From: Anabaena sp. FACHB-1237
Lineage (GTDB): Bacteria; Cyanobacteriota; Cyanobacteriia; Cyanobacteriales; Nostocaceae
Length of the DNA: 34,290 nt
Direction: 5' to 3'
Assembly: GCF_014696225.1 (NCBI RefSeq)
Contig: NZ_JACJPV010000040.1
Span: 1-34,290 of the forward strand
Shown here: positions 8,437 through 17,369 of the stretch, piece by piece
Numbering within the stretch: the first letter of the stretch is position 1
How the letters are laid out: the number at the start of each line of letters is the position of its first letter
Made by a program: the position numbers and the translations under genes
Notes under the pieces: generated by a model
Database searches by the model: none
Seen by the model: the letters and a program-made list of their open reading frames with translations, nothing else
Told to the model about the DNA's origin: nothing

Positions 8437-8608
8437 GGACTTACGCAACTGGGACATTAGTAAGGTGCCTCAGACAGTATAAATCATATAAATACACAGA
8501 TTTTTGATATCTGACGCACCCTACATCAGTGCAAATCATGTAAATATACAGATTTTTGATATCTGACGCACCCTACATCAGATTTTTGGTGTGACACTTG
8601 GGTAAGTT
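8437..8608. mobile_element. 172-bp MITE, GGACTTACGCAA family, copy 2, with internal duplication
   Basis: The left end GGACTTACGCAACTGGGACA and right end TGACACTTGGGTAAGTTC match the ends of copy 1 with a few changes. The core from AAATCAT to CTACATCAG is present twice in tandem with a 52-bp period (8481-8529 and 8533-8581), so this copy has expanded internally. TACTTTA flanks both sides (8428-8434 and 8610-8616), a possible target duplication. The element lies in the cysH/Psb32 divergent spacer; the remaining spacer to 8750 shows no further gene. Confidence 0.8.
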
Positions 8609-8750
8609 CTACTTTAGATAAATTTTATCTGATTAATGTACACATCACATCTAAAATCTTGATCTGCTATCAATCAAGTTTCTTAATTAATGCGATGATC
8701 ACACCCTCTAGTAAAATCATTAATTATCTATTATCTTGGGATTTATCATT

Positions 8751-9491
8751 ATGTTGCAAATACTCAAGCAATTATTTAGCTATCAAAGTTATCAAAAATA
8801 CTTTACCCGCTTGATTTTACCAGTGTTGGTAATGGTATTGTCTACTGCTGTATTTATTCTTCCGGCTCATGCTACTGGTGTTTATGAAATTCCTAGTTTA
8901 AGTCCAGATACATGGATTTTAGATCAAGGTGAGGTGGTCAGTCGTGCTAATGAGGGTGAAATTAATGGTGTTTTAAGAACTTTGTCCAAAAAGACTGGCA
9001 ATAATGTCAGAATTGTTACTATCCGTCGTTTTGATTACGGTGAAACTCCTTTAAGTTTTGCCCAGGGTTTATTTACTCAGTGGTTTACAGATCAGGAACA
9101 GCAAAATCATGAAACTTTATTGTTGATTGATACCCTTACCAATGGTGCAGCTATTGTTAGCGGTAATGCTGTGAAGCCTTTATTAACTGATGCTATTGCT
9201 AATAGTGTAGTTAACGAAACTTTGGGTGTGGCTTTACGTGATGGGAATAAGTATAATCAGGCTTTTTTGGATGTGAGCGATCGCCTATCTGCAGTACTTT
9301 CTGGAGAGGCTGATCCTGGTCCGCCTAAAGTAGTGGATAATGTCCAGGTAGAAGGTACTTTTACCAAGGCTGAAGATACTGATCAGGGTAATGCTACTGC
9401 TTGGGTAATAGGTTTGTTAATTGCTGCTACAGTCATTCCTATGGCTACTTATTATATTTACCAGATTAATCAGCCTTCTAGTGGTCAATAG
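8751..9491 (+). CDS. TPM-domain protein, Psb32-like
   Basis: About 246 aa from the ATG at 8751; an in-frame TTG at 8736 is a less likely start. An N-terminal hydrophobic segment (LILPVLVMVLSTAVFILPAHA) ends in AHA, a good signal-peptidase site. The TPM domain follows: TWILDQGEVVSRANEGEING, NVRIVTIRRFDYG, HETLLLIDTLTNGAAIVSG. A second hydrophobic segment near the C-terminus (AWVIGLLIAATVIPMATYYI) anchors it. In Synechocystis, Psb32 of this family protects photosystem II and speeds its repair, so the protein likely faces the thylakoid lumen or periplasm. It is a single gene, convergent with miaB. Confidence 0.85.
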   Translation: MLQILKQLFSYQSYQKYFTRLILPVLVMVLSTAVFILPAHATGVYEIPSLSPDTWILDQGEVVSRANEGEINGVLRTLSKKTGNNVRIVTIRRFDYGETPLSFAQGLFTQWFTDQEQQNHETLLLIDTLTNGAAIVSGNAVKPLLTDAIANSVVNETLGVALRDGNKYNQAFLDVSDRLSAVLSGEADPGPPKVVDNVQVEGTFTKAEDTDQGNATAWVIGLLIAATVIPMATYYIYQINQPSSGQ

Positions 9492-9515
9492 CTATCAGCT
9501 TAAAATCAAAAAATT

Positions 9516-9536
9516 GACTACTGACTACTGACTACT
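9516..9536. repeat. Heptameric tandem repeat GACTACT x3
   Basis: Three perfect GACTACT units lie between the convergent Psb32-like and miaB genes. The miaB stop codon (9532-9534 on the minus strand) falls inside the repeat, so the repeat forms the very end of that gene. Confidence 0.85.
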
Positions 9537-10872
9537 GACAGCTAACTCCAGTCAAACTAAAAGCGCGAACATCAGTAATTTTTACCTTGACAAGTTGCCC
9601 TTTTAGTGAATTGATGTCTCCTGTAAAAAATGTCAGACGGTTTCCTCTGGTTCTTCCCATGACTTGAGTAGGATCTTTAGGATTTTGATCTTCTACTAAT
9701 ACTTCCTCTATTCTGCCAAAATAACGCTGCGATCGCTCACTTGCTTTTATTGCTACTAAGTGATTTAATCTTTGTAGGCGATCGCTTTTTACTTCTTCGC
9801 TTAACTGATTATCCCATAAAGCCGCTGGAGTATTAGGACGAGGAGAATAAGCTGCCGTATTCAACATATCAAAACCGATATCTTCCGTTAGTTTTAAAGT
9901 ATTAACAAACTGTTCCTCCGTTTCTCCTGGAAAACCCACAATTGCATCTGCACTAATAGACGCATCCGGCATATATTCCCTAATTGTCTCAATTATGCGA
10001 CGGTACTTTTCTTGATTATAACCCCGCGCCATTTCCTTTAATATCTGATTATCTCCCGACTGAAAGGGAATATGAAAATGTTCACATATTTTAGGTAATT
10101 CTGCACAGGCTTTAATCAATCTCTCTGTAAAATAGCGAGGATGACTAGTAGCAAATCTAATTCTTTCAATTCCTGGTACATCATGAATATAATAAAGCAA
10201 ATCTGTTAAAGTATGTTTATGACGACCTTCAGGAGTTGAACCAGGTAAATCTCGACCATAGGCATCTATGTTTTGACCTAAAAGCGTAATCTCCTTGTAA
10301 CCTTGTTTACCTAAACTTTCAATTTCTGCACGGATAGCTTCAGGAGTGCGTGACTGTTCCACACCGCGTACATTAGGAACTACACAATAAGTACAGCGTT
10401 CATTGCAACCATAAATCACATTTACCCAAGCAGTAATTTTACTATCTCGACGGGGTTGGGTAATATCTTCAAAAATGTGAACTTCTTCCGTTGCAACAAT
10501 TTGATTACCTGCAAATACCGACTCCAATAAATCTTGAAGACGGTTAGCGTGTTGTGGTCCCATAACTAAATCTAGTTCAGGAACACGACGCAATAAAGCC
10601 TCTCCTTCTTGTTGGGCGACACAACCAGCAACTATTAAGGTTAAATCAGGTTGTTCGTGTTTACGTTTAGCTTGTCTGCCTAAATAGGAATATACTTTTT
10701 GTTCAGCATTGTCTCTGATAGTGCAGGTATTATAAAGGATAACATTAGCTTGATGAGGATCATCTGACCAGACAAAGCCCATATTTTCTAATATACCAGC
10801 CATGCGTTCAGAGTCAGCTTTATTCATTTGGCATCCGAAAGTTGTAATATGATAGCTGCGGTTCGTAGTCAT
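9532..10872 (-). CDS. miaB: tRNA-2-methylthio-N6-dimethylallyladenosine synthase MiaB
   Basis: 446 aa. MiaB adds the methylthio group to i6A37 of tRNAs reading UNN codons, using radical SAM chemistry and a second iron-sulfur cluster as sulfur donor. The UPF0004 domain shows three cluster cysteines C14 (TFGCQMN), C50 (NTCTIR) and C84 (AGCVAQ). The radical SAM triad is C156, C160 and C163 in [10 protein letters not shown]. The motif GQNIDAYG and a C-terminal TRAM domain (VLVEDQNP to [15 protein letters not shown]) complete the expected order. Full length, no anomalies. It is convergent with the Psb32-like gene and divergent from the fructokinase, with a 205-bp spacer between. Confidence 0.96.
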   Translation of the reverse strand: MTTNRSYHITTFGCQMNKADSERMAGILENMGFVWSDDPHQANVILYNTCTIRDNAEQKVYSYLGRQAKRKHEQPDLTLIVAGCVAQQEGEALLRRVPELDLVMGPQHANRLQDLLESVFAGNQIVATEEVHIFEDITQPRRDSKITAWVNVIYGCNERCTYCVVPNVRGVEQSRTPEAIRAEIESLGKQGYKEITLLGQNIDAYGRDLPGSTPEGRHKHTLTDLLYYIHDVPGIERIRFATSHPRYFTERLIKACAELPKICEHFHIPFQSGDNQILKEMARGYNQEKYRRIIETIREYMPDASISADAIVGFPGETEEQFVNTLKLTEDIGFDMLNTAAYSPRPNTPAALWDNQLSEEVKSDRLQRLNHLVAIKASERSQRYFGRIEEVLVEDQNPKDPTQVMGRTRGNRLTFFTGDINSLKGQLVKVKITDVRAFSLTGVSCQ

Positions 10873-11077
10873 GGGGAATTACGCTTAATTAGTAACGAAT
10901 AATTTCACTATTTTATAACATTTATAACAAGTTGATCAGAATATAGACATCTGATGATAATTAAATGTGCAATGTCTGATAATGGAATTGTAGCTGGAGA
11001 TAACCATACATCCTGATGTAGAAATGGAATATTCTCCTAAACTAAAGTTATAGCCTAATCGAAAATCATAAATTAAA

Positions 11078-12052
11078 ATGAGTAATTCCCGTGTTTTGTG
11101 TCTTGGTGAAATCTTGTTCGATTGTTTAGCTGATCAATTGGGGCTAAAATTAGATGAAGTGCAATCATGGACTGCTTATCCCGGAGGTGCACCAGCAAAT
11201 GTGGCCTGTGCTTTAGTGAAGTTAGGAACTTCTGCGGGTTTTATTGGTGCTGTGGGAGAAGATACGGCAGGAAATACTTTAGTACAATTATTGCAGGATG
11301 TGGGTGTGGATACAACAGGGGTGCAACGTCATTCTACCGCACCAACGAGACAAGTTTATGTAGTGCGAGATTTGGCTGGCGATCGCTCTTTTGCAGGTTT
11401 TGGTAAATATCAAACTTCAGAATTTGCGGATACTCGTTTAGAATGGACAAAAATACCCCAGTCTCTATTTAATGATGCTGACTTTCTGGTTATGGGAACT
11501 TTGGAACTGGCCTATCCTGACAGCGAAAAAGCAGTTTATCGCGCTTTAGAGTTAGCAGAACAATATAATCTAAAAATCATTCTCGATGTGAATTGGCGGC
11601 CTGTTTTTTGGGAGGATGAAAATACAGCCAAGTCAAAAATACAAGCATTATTAAATAGATTTGATTTTCTAAAACTTACCAAAGAGGAAGCAATATGGCT
11701 ATTTGATACTACAGATCCAGGCGCAATTACCTACAGTCTCAATTCTTTAGAGGGCGTATTAGTCACAGATGGAGAAAATGGTTGTAGTTATTGTTTAGGC
11801 GAAAATGAAGGAAAATTACCTGCCTTTTCCATGTCTGTAGTTGATACCACAGGCGCAGGAGATAGCTTTCTAGCCGGGTTTATCCATCAGTTGGGCAAAT
11901 TTGGCATTAATAGCCTTAAAGACCCGAAAATTGCTAAAAATATGGTGATCTATGCTAGTGCGGTAGGTGCGTTGACAACTATTAAACCAGGGGCGATTAC
12001 TTCTCAACCTAATGCAATGGAAGTAGAAGCATTTTTAGCTTCACAAACATAA
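11078..12052 (+). CDS. Fructokinase-like PfkB-family carbohydrate kinase
   Basis: 324 aa. It phosphorylates a sugar, most likely fructose to fructose-6-phosphate, using ATP. The N-terminal PfkB signature is seen in AYPGGAPANVACALVKLG and the second signature, with the catalytic Asp, in VVDTTGAGDSFLAGF. The N-terminal LGEILFDCL is typical of fructokinases. Cyanobacterial homologues work with sucrose breakdown, but no sucrose genes are adjacent, so the substrate is inferred. The gene is divergent from miaB and stands alone. Confidence 0.88.
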   Translation: MSNSRVLCLGEILFDCLADQLGLKLDEVQSWTAYPGGAPANVACALVKLGTSAGFIGAVGEDTAGNTLVQLLQDVGVDTTGVQRHSTAPTRQVYVVRDLAGDRSFAGFGKYQTSEFADTRLEWTKIPQSLFNDADFLVMGTLELAYPDSEKAVYRALELAEQYNLKIILDVNWRPVFWEDENTAKSKIQALLNRFDFLKLTKEEAIWLFDTTDPGAITYSLNSLEGVLVTDGENGCSYCLGENEGKLPAFSMSVVDTTGAGDSFLAGFIHQLGKFGINSLKDPKIAKNMVIYASAVGALTTIKPGAITSQPNAMEVEAFLASQT

Positions 12053-12063
12053 TTAATTATAAT

Positions 12064-12278
12064 GTGATGCAGGCATCTTGCCTGCTGTGTTACAGCCCAC
12101 ATTCCGCACCCTGGGGTGTCACATGGTATTATCACTTAATTTTCTCTTGATTTTTGGATATAAATTATGCCTTGCTGTCCTCCTACCTCCGTTAATTTTT
12201 TGAGAATTTGTATACAATACAACCTCATGTTATCATAAAAAACGGTAAAAACCGATTGTGACAGTTGAGGGTGCGGAA
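12064..12278. mobile_element. Palindromic repeat followed by a 177-bp MITE-like element
   Basis: GCAGGCA-TCT-TGCCTGC near 12068-12084 forms a compact hairpin related to the CAAGCA-TCT-TGCTTG core of the TAAGCT MITEs. It is followed by 12102-12278, bounded by TTCCGCACCCT and TGTCACA blocks on the left and their inverted counterparts TGTGACA and AGGGTGCGGAA on the right (22-bp imperfect terminal repeats). The interior is non-coding and AT rich. One end of the same family recurs at 24502. Confidence 0.6.
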
Positions 12279-12334
12279 GATAGGTTAAATGTTATTTAAG
12301 GGAGGTTGGTTATTCTACTGAGGAAAGATTGGTG

Positions 12335-12502
12335 ATGTTGAATAAGCAACAGGTTGTAGATGAGTTGAGGCAGTTTTTAAGTGAATTGATGGATATGGCT
12401 GTTAATTTGGGTTATATTAGTTTGGAGGATAAAAAGGAGTTTATTAAACCTGCTCTTAAAGCGATCACTCCTCTTAGTTGTAGGGTGCGTCAGACAGTAT
12501 AA
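12335..12502 (+). CDS. Small hypothetical protein (55 aa), 3' end formed by an inserted repeat
   Basis: The ATG at 12335 (alternative GTG 12332) is preceded by AGGAAAG. The frame reads MLNKQQVVDELRQFLSELMD, then AVNLGYISLEDKKEFIKPAL and KAITPL before running into the repeat beginning at 12481, which supplies the last residues (SCRVRQTV) and the TAA. The helical, charged part looks like real coding sequence. I do not recognise the family. It may be a gene truncated by the repeat or a remnant. The opposite-strand reading frame here is less natural. Confidence 0.4.
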   Translation: MLNKQQVVDELRQFLSELMDMAVNLGYISLEDKKEFIKPALKAITPLSCRVRQTV

Positions 12503-12567
12503 ATCATGTAAATAACCAAATTGTTGATATCTGACGCACCCTACCAATGTGCCAGTTGTGTAAGTCC
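12481..12567. mobile_element. Partial MITE of the GGACTTACGCAA family
   Basis: TAGGGTGCGTCAGA (12481-12494) and its exact reverse complement TCTGACGCACCCTA (12530-12543) enclose a core nearly identical to that of the 5843 element (CAGTATAAATCATGTAAATA, then CCAAATTGTTGATAT). The right side continues through CCAATGTGCCAGTTGTGTAAG to 12567, matching the inverted terminal end of the family. The outer left end is missing. Confidence 0.7.
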
Positions 12568-12593
12568 TGGTTATACAGCACATTCCATCTACA

Positions 12594-12661
12594 TGAGGTA
12601 CACTATGAACACAGCAAGATGCCTGTGTTACAAGGGTTTTATCATTAATATCTGTACCTCA
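12594..12661. repeat. Short inverted-repeat element
   Basis: TGAGGTACA (12594-12602) is matched by TGTACCTCA (12653-12661), enclosing 50 bp with the fragment AACACAGCAAGATGCCTGTG. It looks like a small remnant repeat downstream of the amidohydrolase gene. It could also act as an RNA hairpin, but no clear T-tract follows. Confidence 0.4.
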
Positions 12662-12713
12662 CAATAACGGAAACTGCTGTATATAACGTCTCTATAGCTA
12701 CTCACAAAGTAAT

Positions 12714-14252
12714 TTACACAGCTACCAAGGTTTTGTTCTCTACTTGAGATTCAGTCTTAGGTAGTTGGGATTCTACTGCTGTACCTTTGAAGAAATCAGG
12801 ATTCGCTTGGGTGTAGAATTTATAGGGGTTGCCGAATACATAGGCTTTGAAATCATCTTCAGAAATCACGCCTTCTCTCACCAAATCCCAGCTTTCAGCT
12901 AAAGGTGCGGTGAGATCGGGTACATCCCAGTGTCCAACATCGGAGGAGTAAATAGCGTTCAGCTTGACTCCCAATGGGTTGGCTTTGTCGTTGAATGCCG
13001 CTCCAATGGTACGATCATCAGACTCAGAACCAAAGAAGAAGCTGTTGACCCAAGCGTCGCGGATATCTTCAATAGTCTTAATCCCTGCTGCACCAAAATC
13101 TTCTAGTTCACTACCAATTGGTGAACGGCTGTGACGGTTAAAGGAAGATCCCAATACACTCTTGGTCAATTCTTCTTTGCTGAGGGAATGTCCTTGAGTA
13201 ATATCACCACCATACTTTTCAAACAACTCAAACAACTCATCGGGGTTGGCTAAATCTGGGTTATAGTTTTGCAATCCTTCTAAACTCCGTTTGGAGAAAC
13301 GATCCACTAAATGAATGTAGACGTGAGCACCCCAATCTGCACCACCTTCTAGCATACCGACACGCAATTGTGGGAAGCGTCTAGTTACACCACCGAAGAA
13401 CAAGGCTTTGGCAAATGCTTGTGAACCATCAGCAAAGTGACCGATATGGTTGTTCATGTAGTTACTAATGGAGGAACGTCCAGTCCATCCTTGACTACCA
13501 TAATGGGTGGTGAGAGGTACACCTAATTCGACAGCTTTAGCCCAGAAGGGATCGTAGTCGTATTCACTATCTAGACCGAAAAAGTCAATGTAAGAGGCAT
13601 ATTTGCCAATTTCTGGGAATTGATCGGCTGGATATTTATCAGCGATCGCCCTAATGGGACGTTTCACACCACCAGGAATATTTGCCACTTTTAGCCCCAG
13701 TGTTTTTACTGCAAACTCTAACTCCTCGATTGCTTCTTGGGGAGTAGTCATGGGGATACCAGCTACCACAGTCAGGCGATCGCTATATTTGCGGTAAATA
13801 TCAGCATGATAGTGATTAATTGCTCGTTGCAATAATTGACGATTCTCCTTACTTGCACCAGCCGCAGCTAAGGCATTATTGGGGAATAATACCGAATAAT
13901 CTGATCCTTGCTCCGCTTGACGTTCATACAGTAATGCAGGGAGAGTGTAGGTAGCCAAATCTAAGGTATTACGAGTAACTCTAGCCCACCAAGGCGATCT
14001 TAATGTGCGGTTATATTGACGTTCTTCTGGAGTTTGTTCATACCAGTCCTTACCTTCACTTTTCGTATTCAGACGGGAAGATTCAGCTTTACGTAATTCA
14101 TCTACCAGTTTCACACCGCCATAGTGAGCAATATAATCCTCCAGTGCAGGAGTAAAATCATTAGTGTGAACATCAGTATCAATGACAGGATAATCCAGAT
14201 TGGCTCTAACTGCGGCTGAGGGAGAGCTTTTCAATTTGCTATATTTAGTCAT
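12714..14252 (-). CDS. Amidohydrolase family protein (Amidohydro_2 type)
   Basis: About 512 aa from the ATG at 14250-14252, chosen over the ORF's upstream ATG because AAGGAAAAT precedes it directly. Metal-site features of the amidohydrolase superfamily are seen: VIDTDVHTND near the N-terminus (D-x-H), PLTTHYGSQGW in the middle, GMLEGGADWGAH and IYSSDVGHWDVPD near the C-terminus. The COG2159 (ACMSD-like) group includes metal-dependent hydrolases and decarboxylases of small aromatic or heterocyclic acids; the exact reaction is not readable. It lies on the same strand downstream of two flavin monooxygenases after a 300-bp gap, so it may process their products. Family assignment is good, substrate unknown. 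Confidence 0.8.
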   Translation of the reverse strand: MTKYSKLKSSPSAAVRANLDYPVIDTDVHTNDFTPALEDYIAHYGGVKLVDELRKAESSRLNTKSEGKDWYEQTPEERQYNRTLRSPWWARVTRNTLDLATYTLPALLYERQAEQGSDYSVLFPNNALAAAGASKENRQLLQRAINHYHADIYRKYSDRLTVVAGIPMTTPQEAIEELEFAVKTLGLKVANIPGGVKRPIRAIADKYPADQFPEIGKYASYIDFFGLDSEYDYDPFWAKAVELGVPLTTHYGSQGWTGRSSISNYMNNHIGHFADGSQAFAKALFFGGVTRRFPQLRVGMLEGGADWGAHVYIHLVDRFSKRSLEGLQNYNPDLANPDELFELFEKYGGDITQGHSLSKEELTKSVLGSSFNRHSRSPIGSELEDFGAAGIKTIEDIRDAWVNSFFFGSESDDRTIGAAFNDKANPLGVKLNAIYSSDVGHWDVPDLTAPLAESWDLVREGVISEDDFKAYVFGNPYKFYTQANPDFFKGTAVESQLPKTESQVENKTLVAV

Positions 14253-14482
14253 ATTTTCCTTAGAAAAGTTGCAAGACAATTTAGATGTTCGACTTCTCAA
14301 GTAATTGCAGAATCTAAAAGTTATGAATTTTCAAGAAATCGGGGATCTGTGGGAGATTGTGCTGTTGATTTTGACTTGAGTTTTAAACGTGAGATTGAAG
14401 ATTCTCGTCTTTTGGACAAGCCTAACTTTCCGATAGTTTGAAACCCCGGTAGGCTTTTAACGTCTGTGCTGACGATCTCTTG

Positions 14483-14543
14483 TAGGGTGCGTCAGATGCG
14501 ATAAATTCGTTATTGTGAACAAATTTCCGACTGACGCACCATA
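14483..14543. repeat. GTGCGTCAG palindromic repeat
   Basis: TAGGGTGCGTCAG (14483-14495) pairs with CTGACGCACCATA (14531-14543). This is the outer palindrome of the GGACTTACGCAA elements with a different core. It lies just past the stop of the first monooxygenase gene and could serve as its terminator. The remaining 14253-14482 contains an isolated arm AAGAAATCGGGGATCT (about 14334-14349) like the one at 33625-33690, and otherwise no gene. Confidence 0.6.
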
Positions 14544-14552
14544 CTTTTTTAT

Positions 14553-15917
14553 TTATGCCGACACCAATGTTTTTTCCTGTTGTTTAACCGCAAAACGATT
14601 TACCGGACGACGCAAACCAAGATTTTCACGCAACGTACTACCTTCGTATTCAGTACGGAATAGTCCACGTTTTTGCAAAACAGGAACAACTAAATTTACA
14701 AACTCATCCAACCCTGTAGGCAGAATAGGAGGCATAATATTGAAACCATCAGCCGCACCATTGATAAACCATTCTTCTAATTGATCAGCAATAGTTTCAG
14801 CAGTACCCAAAATAGTACGATGACCCCGCGCAGTCGCCAAAGATAGATACAATTGACCTAAGGTAAGACCACCGCGAGTAGCTAAGTCCGTCACCAGTTT
14901 CAAGCGACTCTTATTATTGTTAGTGTCACTGGGTAATTCTGGTGCTAAATCATCAAAAGAGAATTGTGATAAATCCACACCTTTGTAATAATTTTTGAGG
15001 ATTCCCCAAGCTACATCAGGATGAATTAAAGATTGCAAAAACTCATATTTTTCCTGAGCTTCTTCTTCAGTACGTCCTATAATCGGAAAAGCACCAGGCA
15101 TAATTTTGAGATCATCGGGAGAACGTCCGTATTTTGCCAACCGCCCTTTGACATCTGCGTAGAATTGTTGGGCATCAGCTAAGGTTTGATTAGCTGTAAA
15201 TATTACCTCAGCAGTACGGGCAGCTAAATCTCTACCTGCTTCAGAAGCACCAGCTTGTACAATTACTGGATAACCTTGGGGAGGACGACCTACATTTAAA
15301 GGACCTCTCACAGAAAAATATTTGCCTTTATGGTTCAGTGTGTGCAGTTTGTTAGTATCAAAATAAACACCAGATTCTCTATCACGAATAAAGGCATCAT
15401 CTTCCCAACTATCCCACAATCCTTGTACCACTTCCACAAATTCTTGAGCCCGTTCATAACGTTGACCGTGGTCTGGATGATGCTCTAGTCCAAAATTAGC
15501 TGCCGCATTTTCATTTCCTGTGGTGACAACATTCCACCCTGCCCTCCCCTTACTCAAATGATCCAAGGAAGCAAACTTCCGTGCCAATGTGTAGGGATCT
15601 TCATAAGTAGTGGAAGCAGTGGCAATAAAGCCGATGTTTGTAGTCACAGAGGATAACGCAGAAAACAGAGTCACAGGCTCAAAATGGGCAATTTTACCAT
15701 TGCGACTTTGAGTTTCTGGCGAACCCCCCCAAATTCCTGGACTATCCGCTAGAAAAACCGCATCAAATAACCCCCGTTCAGCAGTTTGAGTAATCTCTTT
15801 ATAATGCTCAAAATTCAGACCTGCATCTATTTGTGTACGAGGGTGTCGCCAAGCAGAAACATGATGTCCAGTGGCTTGAATAAATGCACCCAAACGAAAC
15901 TTACGCTTTTGACCCAT
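14553..15917 (-). CDS. NtaA/SnaA/DszA-family FMN-dependent monooxygenase (paralogue 1)
   Basis: 454 aa, full length for the family of class C two-component flavin monooxygenases that use reduced FMN from a separate reductase. Family blocks: RLGAFIQATGHHVSAWRHP, TAERGLFDAVFLAD, GFIATASTTYEDPY, ARKFASLDHLSKGRAGWNVV, YPVIVQAGASEAGRDLAA and a C-terminal GFNIMPPILPTGLDEFV. Members cleave C-S or C-N bonds in compounds such as sulfones, nitrilotriacetate and pristinamycin. Here neighbouring TauD, AsfA/B and sulfonate-binding genes point to organosulfur substrates; that is inference. No flavin reductase is in the window. It lies 108 bp downstream of its paralogue, probably co-transcribed. Confidence 0.88.
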   Translation of the reverse strand: MGQKRKFRLGAFIQATGHHVSAWRHPRTQIDAGLNFEHYKEITQTAERGLFDAVFLADSPGIWGGSPETQSRNGKIAHFEPVTLFSALSSVTTNIGFIATASTTYEDPYTLARKFASLDHLSKGRAGWNVVTTGNENAAANFGLEHHPDHGQRYERAQEFVEVVQGLWDSWEDDAFIRDRESGVYFDTNKLHTLNHKGKYFSVRGPLNVGRPPQGYPVIVQAGASEAGRDLAARTAEVIFTANQTLADAQQFYADVKGRLAKYGRSPDDLKIMPGAFPIIGRTEEEAQEKYEFLQSLIHPDVAWGILKNYYKGVDLSQFSFDDLAPELPSDTNNNKSRLKLVTDLATRGGLTLGQLYLSLATARGHRTILGTAETIADQLEEWFINGAADGFNIMPPILPTGLDEFVNLVVPVLQKRGLFRTEYEGSTLRENLGLRRPVNRFAVKQQEKTLVSA

Positions 15918-16025
15918 ATATCTTCTCTTCCTTTCTTCCTTCGTGTCCTTCGTGGTTCATTTAATTCCGTCTTCTGAGGAGAAAAAAGTAATAAATGTAA
16001 TAAATTTTTGTGTAATGGCAATTAT

Positions 16026-17369
16026 TTAAACTGTTGCTAATACCTTTTGAAATTGATTAACCGGACGAGATAAACCCAGATTTTCCCGGAGAGTTGTACC
16101 TTCATACTCAGTGCGGAATAAGCCCCGACGTTGTAATTCAGGAATTACTAAATCAACAAAATCATCCAGTCCACCGGGAAGATAAGGAGGCATAATGTTA
16201 AAGCCATCAGCAGCATCATTAACAAACCAGCTTTCCAATTGATTAGCAATTTGTACTGGTGTACCAATAATTGTCCAGTGACCACGCGCTCCCGCAATCC
16301 ATTGATAAAGTTCTCTAATGGTAAAATTGTGTCTGCGTGCAATATCAATTAATAATGCTTGGCGACTTTTGTTATCATTGGTTTCTGGTAAATCTGGCAA
16401 TGGTTCATCAAGGGCATAGGCAGAAAGATCCGTACCTATCAGTCCTTGCAATAGAGCTAAACCCACTTGAGGATGTATTAAATCTTGTAATTCCTGATAT
16501 TTGGCTTTTGCATCTGCTTCTGTGATACCTACTACTGGAAATACTCCGGGCATAACTTTAAGTTGATCTGGTGTACGTCCATATTTTGTTAATCTACCTT
16601 TAACATCTGCATAGAAGGCTTGAGCATCTTCTAAAGTTTGTTGGGCAGTAAATATAACTTCAGCAGTTCTACCAGCCAGTTCTTTACCATCTTCAGAAGA
16701 ACCTGCTTGCACAATTACAGGATAACCTTGGGGCGGACGGGCAATGTTCAACGGGCCACGTACAGAAAAAAATCTGCCTTTATGGTTAAGTTGATGTATT
16801 TTGTTGGGGTCGTAGTAAAAAGCTGTTTCCTTATCACGAACAAAAGCATCATCTTCCCAACTATCCCACAAACCTTTGACTACATCAATAAATTCATGGG
16901 CGCGAATATAGCGTTCTGCATGAATAGGATGGTTTTCCAAACCGAAATTACCCGCTGCTTCACTACTACCAGTAGTAACTACGTTCCACCCTGCTCTTCC
17001 TCCAGAAATATGATCTAAGGAAGCAAATTTACGCGCCAAAATATACGGATCTTCATAAGTCGTAGAAGCAGTGGCGATAAAACCAATACGCTCTGTTACC
17101 GCAGATAAGCCTGAAAATAGGGTGACAGGTTCAAAGTCGCCTCCAAAGGCTGTACGCCCTTCTGCACCAGCACGATGTTGTAAGGCTAAACCGTCAGCAA
17201 GAAAAAATGCGTCAAATTTACCACGCTCGGCTGTTTGGGCTATCTGTTTATAATGTTCAAAGTTCAGAGCACCATTTGTTTTCGCTAGAGGATGTCTCCA
17301 CGCTGCTACGTGCTGGCCTGCTCCGGGTAAAAATGCACCAAGTCTTAATTGTTTTTTTTCGTTGCCCAT
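16026..17369 (-). CDS. NtaA/SnaA/DszA-family FMN-dependent monooxygenase (paralogue 2)
   Basis: 447 aa from the ATG at 17367-17369, which has GGAG six bases upstream; an in-frame TTG two codons earlier is less likely. Same blocks as paralogue 1: RLGAFLPGAGQHVAAWRHP, TAERGKFDAFFLAD, FIATASTTYEDPYILARKFA, GGRAGWNVVTTG, GFNIMPPYLPGGLDDFV. The two differ most in the loop after FLAD (residues ~60-75) and in the middle-to-C-terminal helices (LIGTDLSAYALDEPL here), regions that usually shape substrate choice. It is the first gene of the minus-strand unit and faces the ABC exporter gene across 465 bp, so it is probably controlled from that shared region. Confidence 0.88.
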   Translation of the reverse strand: MGNEKKQLRLGAFLPGAGQHVAAWRHPLAKTNGALNFEHYKQIAQTAERGKFDAFFLADGLALQHRAGAEGRTAFGGDFEPVTLFSGLSAVTERIGFIATASTTYEDPYILARKFASLDHISGGRAGWNVVTTGSSEAAGNFGLENHPIHAERYIRAHEFIDVVKGLWDSWEDDAFVRDKETAFYYDPNKIHQLNHKGRFFSVRGPLNIARPPQGYPVIVQAGSSEDGKELAGRTAEVIFTAQQTLEDAQAFYADVKGRLTKYGRTPDQLKVMPGVFPVVGITEADAKAKYQELQDLIHPQVGLALLQGLIGTDLSAYALDEPLPDLPETNDNKSRQALLIDIARRHNFTIRELYQWIAGARGHWTIIGTPVQIANQLESWFVNDAADGFNIMPPYLPGGLDDFVDLVIPELQRRGLFRTEYEGTTLRENLGLSRPVNQFQKVLATV

